Assembly: GCA_021292165.1 (NCBI GenBank)
Contig: JAHFWL010001321.1
Span: 638,501-702,500 of the forward strand
Direction: 5' to 3'
DNA: 64,000 bases
From: Shinisaurus crocodilurus
Taxonomy: Eukaryota > Chordata > Lepidosauria > Squamata > Shinisauridae
Shown: piece by piece, positions 52,262 through 63,033 of the stretch
How the letters are laid out: every line of letters begins with the position of its first letter
How positions within the stretch are numbered: position 1 is the stretch's first letter
The notes under the pieces: generated by a model
Seen by the model: only the letters and a program-made list of their open reading frames with translations
The model's database searches: none
What the model was told of the DNA's origin: nothing
Position numbers and translations under genes: made by a program

Positions 52262-52640
52262 CCTAAAGAGCCCTGCTGGATCAGACTGAGGGCCCATCTG
52301 GTCCAGCATTCTGCTCACACAGTGACCAACCAGTTGCATGTGAGACATCCACAAGCAGGATATGAGTGCAACAGCACCCTCCCGCCCATGTTCCCCAGCA
52401 AGTGGTGTACATAGGCCTACTGCCTCTGACACTGGAGGTGGCATTTAGCCATGAGGACTAGTAGCTGTTCCTTATTTAAGAGCATAAAAAGAGGACCATC
52501 TAGTCCAGCATCCTGTTCACACGGTGGCTAACCAGCTGCCCCAATGAGGCCTAGTAGCCATTGATAGCCTTCTCCATGAATTTGTCCAATCCCTTTTTAA
52601 AGCCCTCCAAATTGGTGGCCACCACTACCACAACAGTACC
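52262..52640 (-). mobile_element. CR1 family B, two adjacent 3'-end copies
   Basis: A tail copy at 52266-52465 (AGAGCCCTGCTGGATCAG) is followed by a second at 52490-52640 (CATCTAGTCCAGCATCCTG and TTGTCCAATCCCTTTTTAAA). A (CATA)n/(CA)n microsatellite follows at 52665-52697. Confidence 0.75.
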
Positions 52641-52662
52641 ATCAGAAGCTTTCTCATCCAGG

Positions 52663-52697
<35 letters not shown>

Positions 52698-52854
52698 AAC
52701 TCTAAAAAGAAAACACCACTTTTGTTTAGCACTTCAAGCAGCATTCATCCAGATCCTGTTGCAGCAATGCAATATTGAATCTTGACATAAGGGGAAGCCA
52801 TTCGATTGCATGGATGGGGAGCGTGGTGGGAATTATCTTACATCCATGAGGACA

Positions 52855-52988
52855 TAGATTTCATAGATCATAGAGTTGGAAGGAGCCTACAAGGCTATCG
52901 AGTCCAACCCCCTGCTCAATGCAGGAAACTAGAGGAGGGGTCTCCCATCCAAGTAATAACCAGGCCTGACCCTGCTTAGCTTTCCATG
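52855..52988 (-). repeat. 5S rRNA-derived SINE, copy 6 (truncated)
   Basis: CR1-like tail and 5S block present; it stops at CTGCTTAGCTTTCCATG, so the 5'-most ~40 bases are missing. Confidence 0.75.
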
Positions 52989-53694
52989 TAGTTGAACACT
53001 GAAGTGGGCAAACCCTCAGTCTAGAACTATAAAAGGGTGGGGGTGGGGGAGAAGCACATGGGAACAGGTGCATAGATCTCTCCCCCCACACCCCCAATAA
53101 TACACCAAAGAAAAGTCAAATTCATCTTAGGATCTGGTTCATGATAAAACAGAAAACAACTACAGTATACTTTTTCTTTTCTTTTTTTAATTCTGAGAAG
53201 GATTTGCGGGTGGGCGGGCGGGCGGGCGGGGGAGGGGATGGGGTGGAGGAGAGTCTCTTTGCCCCAGCATGGGTCTTTGCTAGCTGGTACCAGCTGCCCT
53301 TACGGATGAGTCAGTCGTCTCTTCACCTTTTCAGCGCCTTGTGTCAACAGCGTTCCTTTCCTTTCCCACTGCAATCCCACCCCCCAAAAGCAGCATGGAT
53401 GCCACTCATTTAAAGAGCTCACCTCTTCAAGCCTCTCCCCCCTCTAAGAAGTGGGGGGGGAGAGAATGCTGGCTTCTGCTACAATTGCAACAGCTGCTGC
53501 TTGCAAAATTCAAAAAGGCAATTTCCTCCCCTACCCCCACCAGGAAGGAGCTTTCATGCTTGGCCAGTTGCACTACACTAGATCTTATTTCTCAGCTCTC
53601 TAGGCAAGTACGGCTCGGTGGGTTTAACCCTATAGAGTCCACCCCTTGCACAGAAAACTGGGCAGAGCCGAAAACGTTTTGAGTTCATCCTTTA
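52989..53694. other. Intergenic stretch with simple repeats, no gene
   Basis: A (GGGC)n run at 53210-53230 and scattered G-runs. Frames of ~90-113 codons lack motifs and splice context. Confidence 0.4.
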
Positions 53695-53930
53695 TTTTTT
53701 TGAGCCTTATGAATATGCCTGCTGTGGAGAAAGTCATCAGGGAGACTCCCCCTCCCTCCCTCCCTCCCTCCCTCAAAGCTGAATGGTGGGAGATTCGTGA
53801 CAGGTAAAAGAAAGTACTTCTTCTCGCAGCAGTTAGGAATTCACCACCGATAGGTGTGGTACTGGCCACCAATTTGGATGGCTTTAAAAGGGGATTGGAC
53901 AAATCCATGGAGGAGACTCTAAGTGCTCAG
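53695..53930 (+). mobile_element. CR1 family B fragment
   Basis: GCTGTGGAGAAAGTCATCAG, a (CCCT)n expansion at 53750-53775, then GATTCGTGACAGGTAAAAGA and GGCTTTAAAAGGGGATTGGA. Confidence 0.7.
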
Positions 53931-54224
53931 GAAAGTGGAGAAGTGCGAGCCGAGCCATCCCATTCTGACAGCTGTCATTTCATGCAGCCATAAAATATGC
54001 ATTTGTCCCTGTCAAAATAACACCCATTTTAAAAGGGAGCCTGAGTTAAAACGAAGACATTAAATTCGCATACATTTCTGCGTTTCTTTTTTAAACGGTC
54101 AGGGAACCGTAGTAACTGCAGCAGTAACTGCTCTGAAAGGGAGCAATGAAAAGGGAGAGAGGAATTAGTATCTACTTTCTGAAGTAGTTGGGAGAGGTGA
54201 GGAAGTGCTGAAAAGCTGCAAGAC

Positions 54225-54740
54225 ACTGACTGGGTTCACATGACATGACAACCCATTGTGGGTGACAAACCACGGTGGTAGTTGTGTTGTGTGAACCTGG
54301 ACTGCTTCCCGCAGTGTAGCTTCTTCCTGGGCCACAAGCCACCCCAACAACCCATGGCTTGTTGGACCCACTATGGGTTGTCATGTCATCCAAACCCAGC
54401 TGGCCGACCCCACCATGGGTTGAAGGAAGTGGTGAGTGAAGCACTTGGCAAGAGCGGCTTAAACCCCTTGCCACTCTTGCCGAGTTCGCCTGGGGCCACC
54501 ATCAGTGCCAGCCGCCCCACCAATCCCCATGCGGCACGGTGGAGCAACCGTCACTGGCTCGGTGCCCCCTACCACAAATGTGAGCTCTTTTGTGCTCGCC
54601 ACAGCTCCCCCCACTTTTACCTCCCCCCCCCCCGTGATCGCTGTTCACAATGTGCAAGTTGGCAGCTAGTGACAGCCCCTTCGAAGTGCCCAAGTGGTAC
54701 ATTGGAGGGGCTGTCACTGGTTTATCACCTCCTTAAAAAA
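54225..54740. mobile_element. MITE family P-related element
   Basis: CTGGGTTCACATGACATGAC and GGGTTGTCATGTCATCCAAA are inverted (54231-54400). Adjacent GC-rich sequence to 54730 (GCCCAAGTGGTACATTGGAG) recurs near 46860 and 55350. Confidence 0.5.
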
Positions 54741-55484
54741 AAAAATTAGCTGCATGAAATTTGCACAAATGTTTTCATCAGTTTTTTAGTCGGACTTGCA
54801 CAAGTGTGCACTTGCGGGGGTCCAAAATGGCAAGCCTTGCCTGGGCAATATCTTGGGAGGTATCTGTTCTCAAAGTGCAGCTGCAAATAGCTTTATTTTT
54901 CACTTTATTTCTCTTGACAGCTATGAAAAGGCAAGCTGTCAAGGGAAAAGCAAAGCTGTGTGTGATTGTGAAATCACTCACAGTAGATTACCGGTAGATC
55001 ACCCCCTTTGCAGTGAGATCCTCTTAGTTTGTGTGTTTTTGTGTACCTGACTGTGCTCACGTTCCTCACACTTTCCTACCCTTTCTAGGTGCTCAGGAAG
55101 GTGGAAAAGTGCAAGCCACCTCATTTATGGGAACACAGAGCTTTGACAGCTAACCGTCAAAACTCTGGCTTCCTTTTAAAAGTTTTGACCGGGCTATTCA
55201 GGATTTTTTGACAGGGACATATGCATTCGTAACCAGGCAAGACCAACAATAATAATAAAAATAAAAAATAATAATTATGACCCCAATTGTACATTTTTCA
55301 GGCTCCAATTTTATTTATTTTTAAGCCAGGGAACAAGTGACAATCCTTCCAAAGTGCCATTTCAGCATTGGTGGAAGGGTAGTAACTGGCAAAATTGCAA
55401 AAGCAAGCAGCACAGGCTCTTTTGCCACTCTTGCCGAGCGACTCTGTAGCCAATTGCCACAACCCACAATAAAATTGGTCTCCT
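54741..55484. other. Intergenic stretch with repeated A/T-rich and MITE-related pieces
   Basis: GACAGGGACATATGCATTCG near 55210 is the diverged complement of a block near 53990, and TTCCAAAGTGCCATTTCAGC near 55345 matches the element at 46860. No exon supported. Confidence 0.4.
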
Positions 55485-55795
55485 GGGTTCAGATGACATA
55501 ACCCACTGAGAACCAGTGTTGTGTAGTGGTTAGAGTGCTGGACTGACTTGGGAGATCTGGGTTCTAGTCCCCACTCGGCCACGAAGCTCACTGGGTGACT
55601 GGACCAGTCACTGATTCTCAGCCTAACCTACCTCACAGGGTTGTTGTGAGGATCAAAATGGAGAGGAAGATCAAGTACACTGCCTTGGGTTCTTTCACAG
55701 GAAAAAAAAAGTAGGATATAAAATAAATAAAAACCCATCATGGCTAGCAGTCCACGATGGGTTGTGGTGTCATGTGAACCCAGTCACCGTCTGAG
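55485..55795. mobile_element. MITE family P arm pair split by a MIR-like SINE
   Basis: GGGTTCAGATGACATAACCC (55488) and GATGGGTTGTGGTGTCATGTG (55758) are inverted ends. Between them lies MIR-like SINE copy 8 (55508-55735, plus; CAGTGTTGTGTAGTGGTTAG to the AAATAAATAAAA tail). Confidence 0.65.
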
Positions 55796-56296
55796 GTTGA
55801 ACTGGGTAGAAGGAATTATTTTCAGTTATGGCATCCTATCTTTGGAACTCTCAGCCCAAGAACACTCACCTGGCCACACACAAAACACTGACTGGGTGGG
55901 GGAACAGTATGGAGTATTGTGGAAGAGGGCGTGTCTGACTGGCTGAGCAGAAGCACTACACACTGCAACATTTTGTTGCAGATCCCACTGGTCTTGTTTT
56001 ATTTGTAAGCTGGCCAGGCTGGGACAGTATGGAAATGAAAAAACTTAAACCAATTCAGAGAATACAGACTGGTAGAGCATTGTCTTCATAGGCTTTGGGT
56101 ACATTTCCCACACACTGCCCATATTGTCGATATTACAGCAACACGGCACAGAATACCTTCAGGAACCACATCTGTCTGCCAGAGTTGAAACGAGAGCTGG
56201 TGTGTCAAAATCATCATCAAAAGGATCTGGATGTCTTTTTAAACATCCAGATAATAAATGTTAAGATTTATTGTGTTAACATCGTACAGCAGCTTT

Positions 56297-56390
56297 CCCC
56301 ACACTGGTGTCCTCCAGATCGGATGACAACTCCCAGCATGCTGGGAGTTGTTGTCTGACCCATCTGGAGGACACCAGTATGGAGAAGACT
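56297..56390. mobile_element. Compact palindromic MITE, family U
   Basis: Arms ACTGGTGTCCTCCAGATCGG, GACAACTCCCAGCATG and the complementary CATGCTGGGAGTTGTTGTC, CATCTGGAGGACACCAGT meet at GCATGC. Almost the whole 94 bases can fold into a single hairpin. Confidence 0.75.
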
Positions 56391-56744
56391 GGCTGACAGT
56401 GGCCAATGTAGGGTTCCCACACAGGCCCACCCTCCAGGCACTGCCCTGCTTAACTTCAGCAAGACCAGTGGTTGTGCCTTCCACACCACACCTGGGCCCT
56501 CTGCTGTTTATTCAGGGGGTGCTGGACACAGACACCCTATTTGCTACAGGTGAGTGTAGGTAACTAGCAACACAGGTAGCCAAAAACTGGCATAGATGCC
56601 CCATGAACAAAGATTTCCTCCCCACTCCCCGCCCCAGCAGCCATATAGTTATCTTCCATTCTTGTCATGATTCATGCTTTACTCAAGGGTTCATTTTTTA
56701 AAAAAAGAACAAATTATGCAAGACACATAATGTAACATGGGACC

Positions 56745-56950
56745 CAGATACAGTTCCATTTCACTTCCCCGTTGCAGCCCTCAGAGCTCCCCCACCTTTC
56801 CTCCCTCCCAATCCCGTTTCCTTTTGTGTCATGTCTTTTAGATTGTAAACCTGAGGACAGGGATTGTCTAATATTAATCTTTGTAAGCCACTCTTGAGAG
56901 CCTTTTTTGGCTGAAGAGCAGGGCAAAAATGCTATAATAAATAAATAAAC
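56745..56950 (+). repeat. Ancient LINE 3'-tail fragment, copy 2
   Basis: TTTTAGATTGTAAACCTGAG, GACAGGGATTGTC and TTTGGCTGAAGAGCAGGGC with (AAAT)n. Better preserved relative of 2200-2368. Confidence 0.6.
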
Positions 56951-57084
56951 CAGCCCAAGGTGTACAGAAGGTTGGCCTGGATCCAGACTTAGTTATACTT
57001 AATAGTAAACTCATTGAAATCAGTGGGGCTTCAGTTACTCAAGACTAACTGAAGTCCCATTGATTTCAATGGAGCTACTCCATT

Positions 57085-57805
57085 AATTAGGAAAGGGATT
57101 GAAAATAAAACTGTCAAGATCATACTGCCCTTATACAAATCTATAGTGCAACTGCACTTAGAATACTGAGTACAGTTCTGTTCACCACACCTAAAAAAGG
57201 ATATTGTAGAGTTGGAAAAAGTGCAGAAAATGGGCAAGTAAAATGATCAAGGGGCTGGAGCAAATCCCCTATGGTGAAATTTTACAGCAGCCGGGCCTGT
57301 TGAGCTTAGAGAAAAGGCGAGCAAGGGGAGACATGATAGAGGTGTACAAAATTATGCACGGTGTGGAGAAAGTGGATAGGGAGACATTTTTCTCCCTCTC
57401 TCATAATACTAGAACCCAAAGGGGTCATCCCATAAAGATGACTGGTGGGAAATTCAGGACAGATAAAAGGAAGTACTTCTTCACACAGCGCATAGTTAAA
57501 CTATGGAATTCACTTCCACCAGATGTGGTGACGGCCACCAATTTGGAGGGCTTTAAAAGGAGATTGAACAAATTCATGGAGGAGGCCATCAGTGGCTACT
57601 AGGCCTGATGGCTCTATGCTTCTTCCAGTATCAGAGGCAGTGTGCCTCTGTACACCAGTTGCTGGGGAACATGGACAGGAAGGTGCTGTTGCATTCCTGT
57701 CCTGCTTGTGGGCTTCCTGTGCACAGCAGGTTGGCCACTGTGTGAACAGAATGCTAGACTAGATGGACCCTTGGCCTGATCCAGCAGGGCTCTTCTTATG
57801 CTTTC
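57085..57805 (+). mobile_element. CR1 family B, best-preserved 3' copy
   Basis: One frame from 57243 (MIKGLEQIPYGE) includes [40 protein letters not shown] and FKRRLNKFMEEA. It ends with the full tail CTAGATGGACCCTTGGCCTGA and CAGGGCTCTTCTTATG. 5'-truncated near 57085. Confidence 0.85.
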
Positions 57806-58106
57806 CACGCATGACTAAAGCTTAGCTCCATGAGCAGTATCATCACTGGCAAGGAGGTGGGGCCTAGGAGACCTCCAAAACCCAGAGCCGTTGCTGCTGA
57901 TAAATGGGGCCAGAGCGTGCTTTGCCTTCTGTTTTACAGTCCCAGGGGAACTGGCTACTGGGAGGCTGCAGCCCCCCGAACTCCCACCGTCACAGCAAGG
58001 GGAAGAGCAGCCTTGCCCCAGCCATAGAAGCAGCAACTGCAGGAAGCTGAAAACTGCTCTTCCACCCAGAAACAACATCATTAGCAGCTCAGATGGCCGG
58101 AAAATA

Positions 58107-58356
58107 CAGTAATACCTTGATTGCAAGTAACTTGGTTTGAGAGTGTTTTGCAAGACAAGCAAAATTTTAAATATTTATTTTAAAAAATTTGACTTGATAT
58201 ACAAGCGACGTCTTGTAATACAAGTACTGTAGTATGGCTTAAATTAAAAATCTCTGTACACATTTTTTTGGGGGGGATTTCATTTTGATATAAGAGTGTT
58301 TTGGATTACAAGCCCGTTTCCGGAATGAATTATGCTCTCAATCCAAGGCATGACTG
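58107..58356 (+). mobile_element. Tc1/mariner (Tigger-like) MITE, copy 2
   Basis: CAGTAATACCTTGATTGCAA to CAATCCAAGGCATGACTG, with TA at 58105-58106 and 58357-58358. The following TATCAAAGCAAATTTCCCCA and the terminus CCGAGGTATTACTGTA near 59700 suggest this end is shared with a larger element up to ~59711. Confidence 0.75.
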
Positions 58357-58419
58357 TATATCAAAGCAAATTTCCCCATAAGAAATAATGGCAACTCAAA
58401 CGATTTGTTCTGCAAAGCC

Positions 58420-58985
58420 TCGGAGGAAGGGGTTTGGGATGCCGCTGTAGCTGCTGATTCTCTTGAATCACCAGATGGGTAGTGGAGCCAACCGCTAGCA
58501 AAGGAAGTGAAGAGAAAGCAGCAGCGGCAGCACCATGAGCCTCCCAGCCCCAGGCTAGAGAGAGGGGAGGGAAAGGCGTGTTTTGCTTGTGGCCGCCTTG
58601 CGCTGCGCCGCCTCCCAGGCAGCCACAAGCAAAACACGCCTTTCCCTCCCTCCTTCGCGCACTCTCTCTCTCTGGCCCAGTGCTGGGAGGCTCATGGTGC
58701 TGCCGCCGCTGCTGCTTTCTCTTCACTTCCTTTGCTAGCGGTTGGCTCCACTACCCATCTGGAGGCTCTTTCTTTCCCCCTTGGACGGGATTCATGCCTT
58801 TTTCCTCCTGGGGGTGGGGAAATTAAAGCCGCCACCGCCGCCAAACCAAGAGACTCATCGAGTCAACCTTTTGCAGTAGGAGACGGTCAAGCTTGGAAGG
58901 GGGAAAGGGCGAGTGGGGGAAGTGATTCAAGAGAATCAGCAGCGACCATCCCAATCCCCTTCCGACCATCCCAATCCCCTTCCGT
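58420..58985. repeat. Large GC-rich inverted repeat (hairpin)
   Basis: Several consecutive segments pair across a centre near 58610: GATTCTCTTGAATCAC / GTGATTCAAGAGAATC (outer), CAGATGGGTAGTGGAGCCAA / TTGGCTCCACTACCCATCTG, GCTAGCAAAGGAAGTGAAGA / its complement, and AAAGGCGTGTTTTGCTTGTG / CACAAGCAAAACACGCCTTT (inner). Arms are ~250 bases with few mismatches. The 99-163-codon frames here are shadows of the repeat. Confidence 0.85.
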
Positions 58986-58995
58986 AGGAAAGGAT

Positions 58996-59270
58996 TAACT
59001 TCCCCCTTGCATTTCAAGTTACAGGAACCCAGATTCCACCTAAACATCAGGAAAAATTTCCTGACTGTCAGAGCAATAAGACAATGGAACCAACTACCTA
59101 GGGAAGTGGTGGGCTCTCCCACTCTGGAGGCATTCAAGGTGCAGCTGGACAGCCATCTGTCCTGGATGCTTTGACCTGGATTCCTGCATTGAGCAGGGGG
59201 GGGGGGGGGTTGGACTCGATGGCCTGGTAGGCCCCTTCCAACTGTACTTTTCTATGATTCTATGATTTCT
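58996..59270 (+). mobile_element. CR1 family A, 3'-end copy
   Basis: CATCAGGAAAAATTTCCTGA, GGAACCAACTACCTAGGGAA and a GAGCAGG(G)n TTGGACTCGATGG tail with an expanded G-run, ending TTCTATGATTCTATGATT. Inserted inside the larger mariner-like region. Confidence 0.85.
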
Positions 59271-60300
59271 GTGGTTTCGATCCTCCCTGTTCTTGGCTTG
59301 GAGTGAGATCTTGCCTTTAAGTCATAGAGTGGTATATGTTTTCTGTTTTGTTTTTTAAAATGAAGTTATTACAAGCAACACTTTATCTGTCCACTCAGAA
59401 ATAAACCACCACCCCTGTCCCCAGAAACAAAAGTGATCCTAGGGAGTTTAGCTTTAGCCTAACCTGATCTGAAAACAAACAAACAAACAAAAAAAAACCC
59501 ATTTTCCAGCAGCAGAATCAAACCCTGACTCCTTTTTCTTTCTATCTAAACTGTTTTAAGAACACCGCCTCAGCTCGGCAAAGCAGTGGGAGGTTTCTAG
59601 CTAGTGTTGTGAGACTTGCTCATCTTTCAAATTTAAATTTATGCTAAAATTTTCCTCGTCTTATGAAGAAGCTTGCAAACCGGGTTACTCGCAATCCGAG
59701 GTATTACTGTATCACGGAACATTTGCTGCTCCCCTTCCCCTGCACTAGAGGCAGCTTTCAAGGATTAGGAGGTGTTTTTATTTTAAAAAAGGATATTTCT
59801 GGATCACCCGTATTCTATTCTCAATGAGAACTCAAGGCGATGTGTAACAAAAACAGTACTATCAAAAAAAATATCCTTAAAACAAGAACAGTATTTTTTT
59901 AAAAAAACAACAACAAAAGGGGCCACAGACCAGAATGCAGGAGCTTAAGACACTCAGATTCCACAGGAGGAAGAAAGAAGGGACTGTAGGATATAATCAC
60001 ACCAACTGGGGTCCAATATTTAAGGAGGAACAATAGAAGCAGAGCTTGATTTTTAAATGCAGGTAAGCCAATAAATACTCCTGGCATCGCCAGGGCGTGA
60101 GAGGCCCATTCTCTCTCTCACACCACCTCACACGCAACTGCCAGGGCAGAGTGACTTCCCTCCCATCCCATGAAAGCAGTGGATGGGAGGGTGAGAGAAG
60201 CCTCCCACTGGCATGCAGATCTGTCACAGGGACCAAAAGTGTTTCCCTCGGGTGAAATTTCTGGACTGCCTGAAAGCGAGCAAGACCTCAAAATCTAGCT
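59271..60300. other. Intergenic stretch; mariner-like terminus, no gene
   Basis: GGGTTACTCGCAATCCGAGG then TATTACTGTA (59683-59711) is a right-hand terminus of the Tigger-like type. Poly-A-rich runs near 59480 and 59870-59920. No exon supported. Confidence 0.45.
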
Positions 60301-60352
60301 CTCGGTGCCGTCTATCTCAGCGCAGCTAGCTGCCCTCCGACAAAATTCAACA

Positions 60353-60620
60353 TCATATGGCACAGGGCTGGGGGATGACCTGCTGGGTAAGGTCCATGTA
60401 GTTGGCCAGGTGCCACTCCCTCTCCAGAAAGGAACGATAGATCACTTTCATGCAGATAAAAAAAAAGCAGAGATCCAGTCCCCTGCTTTCTTCTCTACTG
60501 TAGAGAGGGTCCAAAAGGGAAAATATATCCAGATACCCCCCATTTAGTATTTGGTTCTTCACCTTCTGGAGCAAATCAGCTGCATGGGGGGCGGCAGCTG
60601 TCATCATTACGGAACAAGGA
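60353..60620 (-). pseudogene. Unrecognised coding relic
   Basis: The minus frame reads HAADLLQKVKNQILNGGYLD and IFSLLDPLYSREES, later ICMKVIYRSFLEREWHLANY. The pattern of charged helix, GGY-DIFSLL and a later WHL-YMDL block is reminiscent of ORFs of unclassified vertebrate mobile elements, but no family can be named. It is short, without start or splice evidence and probably decayed. It could also be chance. Confidence 0.3.
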
Positions 60621-60749
60621 CCTCGTGGGAGTCAACCAAGGCACCATGCACGCATCTGGGGCACTTCACCGTTTTCAGACATCTTAATGTCCAGGGCAGG
60701 AGTTACGAGATATGCGCTCCAACTAATCTACCAGGCGTTGGCTGCAGAT

Positions 60750-61061
60750 TGGGGGTGTTGAAGCCTATTTCAGGAGCTCTCAGGGTGGGGGCGGAACATT
60801 TTTGTGGCTGGTGGGGCCGAAAGACCAGGCTATTTTAGCATAAAGCTCTTATTGCCAGTAACTTAGGCAGGGGGATTTCAACCTTTTAGAAAGAGGGAAA
60901 AAACACAGCACAAAAGTCAGGACACCACCAAACTCTCGGTGGTTGAGAAAAAAGGGGTGGACCGGGGGAAGGGGCATGGCCACCTAGAGAACTTGGAAGG
61001 GCCTGACTGGGACCCCAGGTGGGCCGGATGTTGCCCGCAGGCCTGAAGTTCTCCATCCCTG
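60750..61061 (+). mobile_element. hAT MITE family H copy
   Basis: TTGGGGGTGTTGAAGCC start, CAGGACACCACCAAACTCTC interior and GAAGTTCTCCATCCCTG end. Termini degenerate. Confidence 0.6.
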
Positions 61062-61151
61062 CCATAAATGAACTCCTGTCATTTGAGCTACTGACAGAGT
61101 CCTCCTGTCACCATCCCTTCCAATCGACCCACTCCGAACAGGAATCCCAGG

Positions 61152-61432
61152 ATCACTAGAATCATAGAAAAGTAGAGTTGGAAGGGGCCTACAAGGCCAT
61201 CGAGTCCAACCCCCTGCTCAATGCAGGAATCCAGGTCAAAGCATCCCCGACAGATGGCTGTCCAGCTGCACCTTGAATGCCTCCAGATTGGGAGAGCCCA
61301 CCACCTCCCTAGGTAGTGGGTTCCATTGTCTTATTGCTCTGACAGTCAGGAAATTTTTCCTGATGTTTAGGTGGAATCTAGGTTCCTGTAACTTGAGCCC
61401 ATTATTCCGTGTCCTGCAAACTGGGATGATGG
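61152..61432 (-). mobile_element. CR1 family A, 3'-end copy
   Basis: Minus-strand copy with the CATAGAAAAGTAGAGTTGG tail and the IRQWNPLPREVVGSPN frame. Confidence 0.85.
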
Positions 61433-62444
61433 TGCTGGGCTGGCCTTCCTGCCACACTTGCTCCTCCTGGAGCCACGGCCTCTGCACACCTCCTCTACTG
61501 GCTGCTTATCACTCCTGGATCCTCTCTCTGGATCGTGGTCATCAGTGCTTTGGAAACCGTTCTCTCTCTTGCATCTCGGTTCCACTGTGCTGCTGGTCCC
61601 TTCCCCTTTTAAGACCCTTTGCTGAGCTGGGGCTTCTTTGGTGGCCCGACACTAGAAGCAAACACATACTGATGAGCACAATGACTACAAATGCTGTCCC
61701 CCATTACATACACACAGCAGGGTACCCTCTGTTCCAACTGCCTCAATTACTTCAGGTCCCCCGCCCCCATTTGCTTTTTAAATAAGGCATCATGCAAATT
61801 CTTAAATTAAGCAACCACCCAAGATTTTATTTAATGTTACTACTGCAGCTTTCCACAATTCGTCACTATTTCCGGCTGTTTTATTGGTTTTCTTGCACTG
61901 ATAGTTCCTTCTATTTCCAGTGTTCAGGCTGAGATTGGCATCACTCACTTATACAGGCAAAATGTACCTCCCAAGAGGGAGGTAACCAAGGCGGCTGACT
62001 AGAAAATACAACGTCAAAATTAAAACCAGCATGCCTCAAAAATGAATATCATAGATGGAAACTTACAAAAATAATGAAAGAGCGGATTAAAAACTAAAAA
62101 AGTAAGATGATGATAATATAGAGGATAGCTGTGCTGCTCCAGGAAGGGGATCTAAAAACTGCATTTGGGCAATATTTTTTATTAAGACCAACAAAAATGC
62201 CACAGAAGAGCATGCAAGCTTCCCCAGAACTCTGCATCTGGCTAGCAGGAGATGAGGAAAGAAACAGAAAAGCGCAAAGATTAGGCCAAACATGGTACTC
62301 ATGAGGTCTGCAATTTAGAAGTGGTGGCTGGTGGCCACTGTAGCTGGTGGGACGGAGGATGGGCCACCTGAGACAGGGCCAATTACATCTACGTACCGTG
62401 CTACACAGCCTCCTCCCTTGCAAGATCTAAGGGCACTAGTACTG
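61433..62444. other. Intergenic stretch without recognised gene
   Basis: Frames up to ~110 codons without motifs. Near 62140-62215 GCCACAGAAGAGCATGCAAG hints at a decayed repeat. Nothing supportable as coding. Confidence 0.4.
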
Positions 62445-62535
62445 CAATTGTATGCATGTCTACTCAGAAGTAAGATCTGTGTGTTCAGTGGGACCTATTC
62501 CTAGGTAAGTGTATATAGGATTGCAGCTTTAAGTA
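62445..62535. repeat. Short palindromic MITE, family T
   Basis: ACTGCAATTGTATGCATGTC with TACTCAGAAGTAAGATC is inverted against ATTCCTAGGTAAGTGTATAT with AGGATTGCAGC. Confidence 0.6.
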
Positions 62536-62657
62536 CTTAGGTACACTTAAAACTAAAGAATAGTGTCTTACCTTTGACTCAGACGGTCTGGATGCTGTCA
62601 CACTTGCTTGGTTCTGTGCTGGAAAAAAAGGTGTGTGGCCTCCACCTCCCCTTACAG

Positions 62658-62993
62658 CAGGGGTGCAGAACCTCAGGCTGAGAGGCAGAATCCAGTCCTC
62701 CAGAGTTTCCCAGAAGTCCACATCCTTTCCCTTTCCCCACCCCTTTCCCCCCAACCACCAATCAATTAGTTCCCTGGCCGTTGGCAGTTCCCCCCCCCCC
62801 ACACACACACACTCACTCACTGAAAGGCCTCCCCATATGCTTAGTTACAGGCAGGAAGAGCTTAAAATATGCTGGTATTTGGGTCCCCACCCCTTTTGCT
62901 TTTGGTTCCACCCAACACTGGAATGTGGTCCTAGAGAGCTTCTCTGAAATGGAATCCAGCCCTCGGGTAGAAAGAGGTTCTGCACCACCCCTG
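62658..62993 (-). mobile_element. hAT MITE family H with perfect 8-bp target duplication
   Basis: CAGGGGTGCAGAACC to GGTTCTGCACCACCCCTG, flanked on both sides by CCTTACAG (62650-62657 and 62994-63001). It lies 40 nt downstream of the stop codon of the hAT transposase-like ORF. Confidence 0.88.
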
Positions 62994-63033
62994 CCTTACA
63001 GCCACCCCTATCCTCCACTTAGATAGGCACGTC

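Noticed and set aside
58361..58998. ORFs of 99-163 codons with HHEPPS and ACFACG motifs on both strands
   Set aside because: Mirror-image frames produced by the large inverted repeat.
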